A stretch of DNA of 52,529 bases from a bacterium (lineage in GTDB: Bacteria > Actinomycetota > Acidimicrobiia > Spongiisociales > ZC4RG35): positions 1-52,529 of the forward strand of contig JAHEJW010000018.1 of NCBI GenBank assembly GCA_024638655.1. Direction: 5' to 3'. The position numbers and the translations under genes were made by a program. Below are positions 50,920-52,529 of the stretch, piece by piece. The notes beneath the pieces were generated by a model. That model was not told the DNA's origin. It saw only the letters and a program-made list of their open reading frames with translations, and made no database searches. Each line of letters begins with the position of its first letter. Within the stretch, counting starts at the first letter, position 1.

Positions 50920-51191
50920 TTCTACTTTCTCCGCGTGGGATCGACTGGGTGGTGGGCGGTCTTCGGATCGATGCCCTGGAACCAAGTCGTCGGGGCCCGG
51001 CTGGGAGAGGCAGTCCAGCCAGATGGATAGGCAGCAGGTCACCGGGCAGGCGTTTCGATCGCCAGCCTCCACCCGATGCTGCTCGATGACACGCTACAGC
51101 AAAGCCGGCAATAGCCACCATCGAGCTCGTCACGGATCGCAGGTCCGGGGTTGCGCTGGCCTATTGTTGCTTCACCTACAGCAAGGACCGT

Positions 51192-52094
51192 ATGGCGAAA
51201 AACGAGAAGCTCGAGCTGGTCGAGGCCATCGAGCCCGAAGTAGACAGGCTGACCCAAGACCACCTCGAGCGCCGATCCGATTGGTACTTCCATGAGATCG
51301 TCCCCTGGGAACGCGGGAGAAGTTTCCGTGATGAGCCCTGGGACGTCTCACAGGCCACGATTTCGGAGAACGCCCGGACCTCACTCGTCCTCAATCTCCT
51401 CACCGAGGACAACCTCCCCTACTACCACGCCCTCATCGAGAAGCACATGCCTCAGACTTCGGCGTTCGTCCGTTGGAACAGGTTGTGGACGGCCGAGGAG
51501 GGCCAACACTCGATAGCCATCCGGAGCTATCTCCTCACATCACGCAACGCCGACCCCCACCAGCTCGAGGACGATCGGAAGGCGACGATGATGAACGGCT
51601 ACCAGCCGACGTACGACGACCCAACCGAGATCTTCGCCTATACGGCAACTCAAGAGCTGGCGACTCGGGTGAGTCACCGCAACGCCGGCAAGATCACCGA
51701 TGATCCCGCGGCCTACGAGCTGATGCGTCACATCGCATCCGATGAGAACCACCACTTCATCTTTTACAAGGGAGTCATGGGAGCGATGCTGGAACAGGCG
51801 CCGCATCTCGTGCTGGAAGGCATTCACCGAGTCTTCGACAACTTCCAGATGCCTGGCGTGGCCATGCCCAACTTCGTGCGACGCTCGATCGAGGTGGCGA
51901 AGGCAGGGGTCTACAACTTGCGAATCCACCACGATCGCGTTCTGACTCCACTGATCAAGGAGTGGAACATAGGAGGCCTCACCGGTCTGACGCCGGCCGC
52001 CGCCGAGCTGCAGGAGAAGATCATGAACCTGCCGGCTCAGATCCTCGAGAAAGCCGAGATCTTCGAAAAGCGCGTAGGTATCAGCTACGCCTGA
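51192..52094 (+). CDS. Acyl-ACP desaturase-like ferritin-fold diiron protein (DesA type)
   Basis: 300 residues, AAGGA five bases before the ATG. The diiron ligands are all present: E in NLLTEDNLPYY, E-x-x-H in AEEGQHSIAI, E in YTATQELATRV and DENHHF with E and H. This is the soluble fatty-acid desaturase type 2 fold. It would place a double bond in an ACP- or CoA-bound acyl chain with O2 and two electrons from ferredoxin. The length is near the mycobacterial DesA1/DesA2 size. It stands alone with its own promoter region (272 bases upstream). Confidence 0.9.
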   Translation: MAKNEKLELVEAIEPEVDRLTQDHLERRSDWYFHEIVPWERGRSFRDEPWDVSQATISENARTSLVLNLLTEDNLPYYHALIEKHMPQTSAFVRWNRLWTAEEGQHSIAIRSYLLTSRNADPHQLEDDRKATMMNGYQPTYDDPTEIFAYTATQELATRVSHRNAGKITDDPAAYELMRHIASDENHHFIFYKGVMGAMLEQAPHLVLEGIHRVFDNFQMPGVAMPNFVRRSIEVAKAGVYNLRIHHDRVLTPLIKEWNIGGLTGLTPAAAELQEKIMNLPAQILEKAEIFEKRVGISYA

Positions 52095-52119
52095 CAGTCA
52101 CTGATGAGCCACTCCTGGT

Positions 52120-52503
52120 TCAACCCCCCAGACTGGAGAAGAAATCGGTTATGGCCTGCGTGTCGTCGGAGAATGCCCAGCGCTCGGTGACCTTGCCGTC
52201 TTCCACATGCATTATCTCCGCAGTGCGGTAGGAGATCTCGTTCTCGCCCACTTTGACGTGAGCCTGGACCAGACCGACCACATGATCGTCGTTGCCCACG
52301 ACGTCGTGAAGGCTGCCGTCGAACTCGACACCTTCCATACCCGACATTGAGGAGGCAACGGCATCCCGGCCGTGCATCGTTTGCCCGCCAATCGTGTGCC
52401 ACACGACATCATCGGCGAGTACTGCTCCGAAAGCGTCGGAGTCACCGGCGTTGAAGGATTCGAAGGCCGAGCGGAGCAGTGCTGCATTGGGATGATCTCC
52501 CAT
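52120..52503 (-). CDS. SnoaL-like/NTF2-fold protein
   Basis: 127 residues, AAGGA seven bases before the ATG. ALLRSAFESFNAGDSDAFGA, LADDVVWHTIGG, and the final strands YRTAEIMHVEDGKVTERWAF are the SnoaL-like NTF2 fold: three helices on a curved sheet with a cavity. Some members are isomerases or hydrolases; most are unassigned. No catalytic Asp/His pair can be singled out. The promoter would lie beyond the right edge of the window. Confidence 0.85.
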   Translation of the reverse strand: MGDHPNAALLRSAFESFNAGDSDAFGAVLADDVVWHTIGGQTMHGRDAVASSMSGMEGVEFDGSLHDVVGNDDHVVGLVQAHVKVGENEISYRTAEIMHVEDGKVTERWAFSDDTQAITDFFSSLGG

Positions 52504-52529
52504 GTCTCTGTCCTTTCCTTGGAGACCAC

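Noticed and set aside
1-52529. Mobile elements, CRISPR arrays, rRNA and tRNA genes
   Set aside because: No transposase, integrase, regular direct repeats with spacers, tRNA cloverleaf with a T-loop or rRNA segment was found by reading both strands. A tRNA scan by program would be the decisive check.

Overview
The window is GC-rich, densely coded bacterial chromosome with no mobile element, CRISPR array, rRNA or tRNA that I could find. An F420-dependent Ddn-like reductase, four class III nucleotidyl cyclase genes, a type II acyl-ACP desaturase, a DUF4242 domain and many starts that look leaderless (a TANNNT box 6-8 bases before the start codon) point to Actinomycetota. The class cannot be fixed from sequence alone; an Acidimicrobiia-like uncultured lineage is my guess.

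1-9397: end of a glycosyltransferase gene, a hexapeptide acyltransferase, a PLP aminotransferase, and a LigJ/LigK pair (4-oxalomesaconate hydratase plus CHA aldolase) from meta-cleavage aromatic degradation. Small YCII and TfoX-N proteins and a DUF72 protein follow, then a convergent LigD-type phosphoesterase-ligase and a KhtTU-like K+/H+ antiporter. 9447-18812: a secreted TIM-barrel protein, an SDR, a secreted VWA protein, a 1078-residue cyclase-ATPase-TPR regulator, and an envelope pair (PspA and a TPM-like membrane protein).

18881-31077 is the centrepiece, a divergent catabolic cluster that strongly resembles the ygeW-ygfK-ssnA-xdh purine-degradation loci of enteric and anaerobic bacteria. 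The minus-strand operon runs, in transcription order: PyrB-like carbamoyltransferase, YgeW-like carbamoyltransferase, carbamate kinase, threonine-synthase-like PLP enzyme, a second PLP enzyme, and the FAD, 2Fe-2S and molybdopterin subunits of a xanthine-dehydrogenase-family enzyme. Almost every junction is a 1-8 base overlap. Divergent to it are SsnA and YgfK. The reading is oxidation and deamination of a heterocycle, ring-fragment breakdown by PLP lyases, carbamoyl transfer to carbamoyl phosphate, and ATP recovery by carbamate kinase. It differs from the known cluster: SsnA lacks its N-terminal region, YgfK lacks its flavin/NAD domain, there are two carbamoyltransferases, and the YgeY peptidase and HyuA hydrolase are absent from the window.

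31107-43520: SRPBCC, B3/B4, CMD-family, SDR and F420 proteins, two more cyclases, a small protein carrying the ParB N-terminal motif, a lipoprotein, a DsrE protein, a methyltransferase gene interrupted by an in-frame TGA, a DUF1295 protein and a NarL-type two-component system. 43617-52503: a membrane protein plus ABC exporter operon, dodecin, a fourth cyclase, a RidA-like protein, a possible structured RNA, an RNA-handling group (RRM protein, two highly charged small proteins, DEAD-box helicase fused to an RRM), an acyl-ACP desaturase and a SnoaL-like protein.
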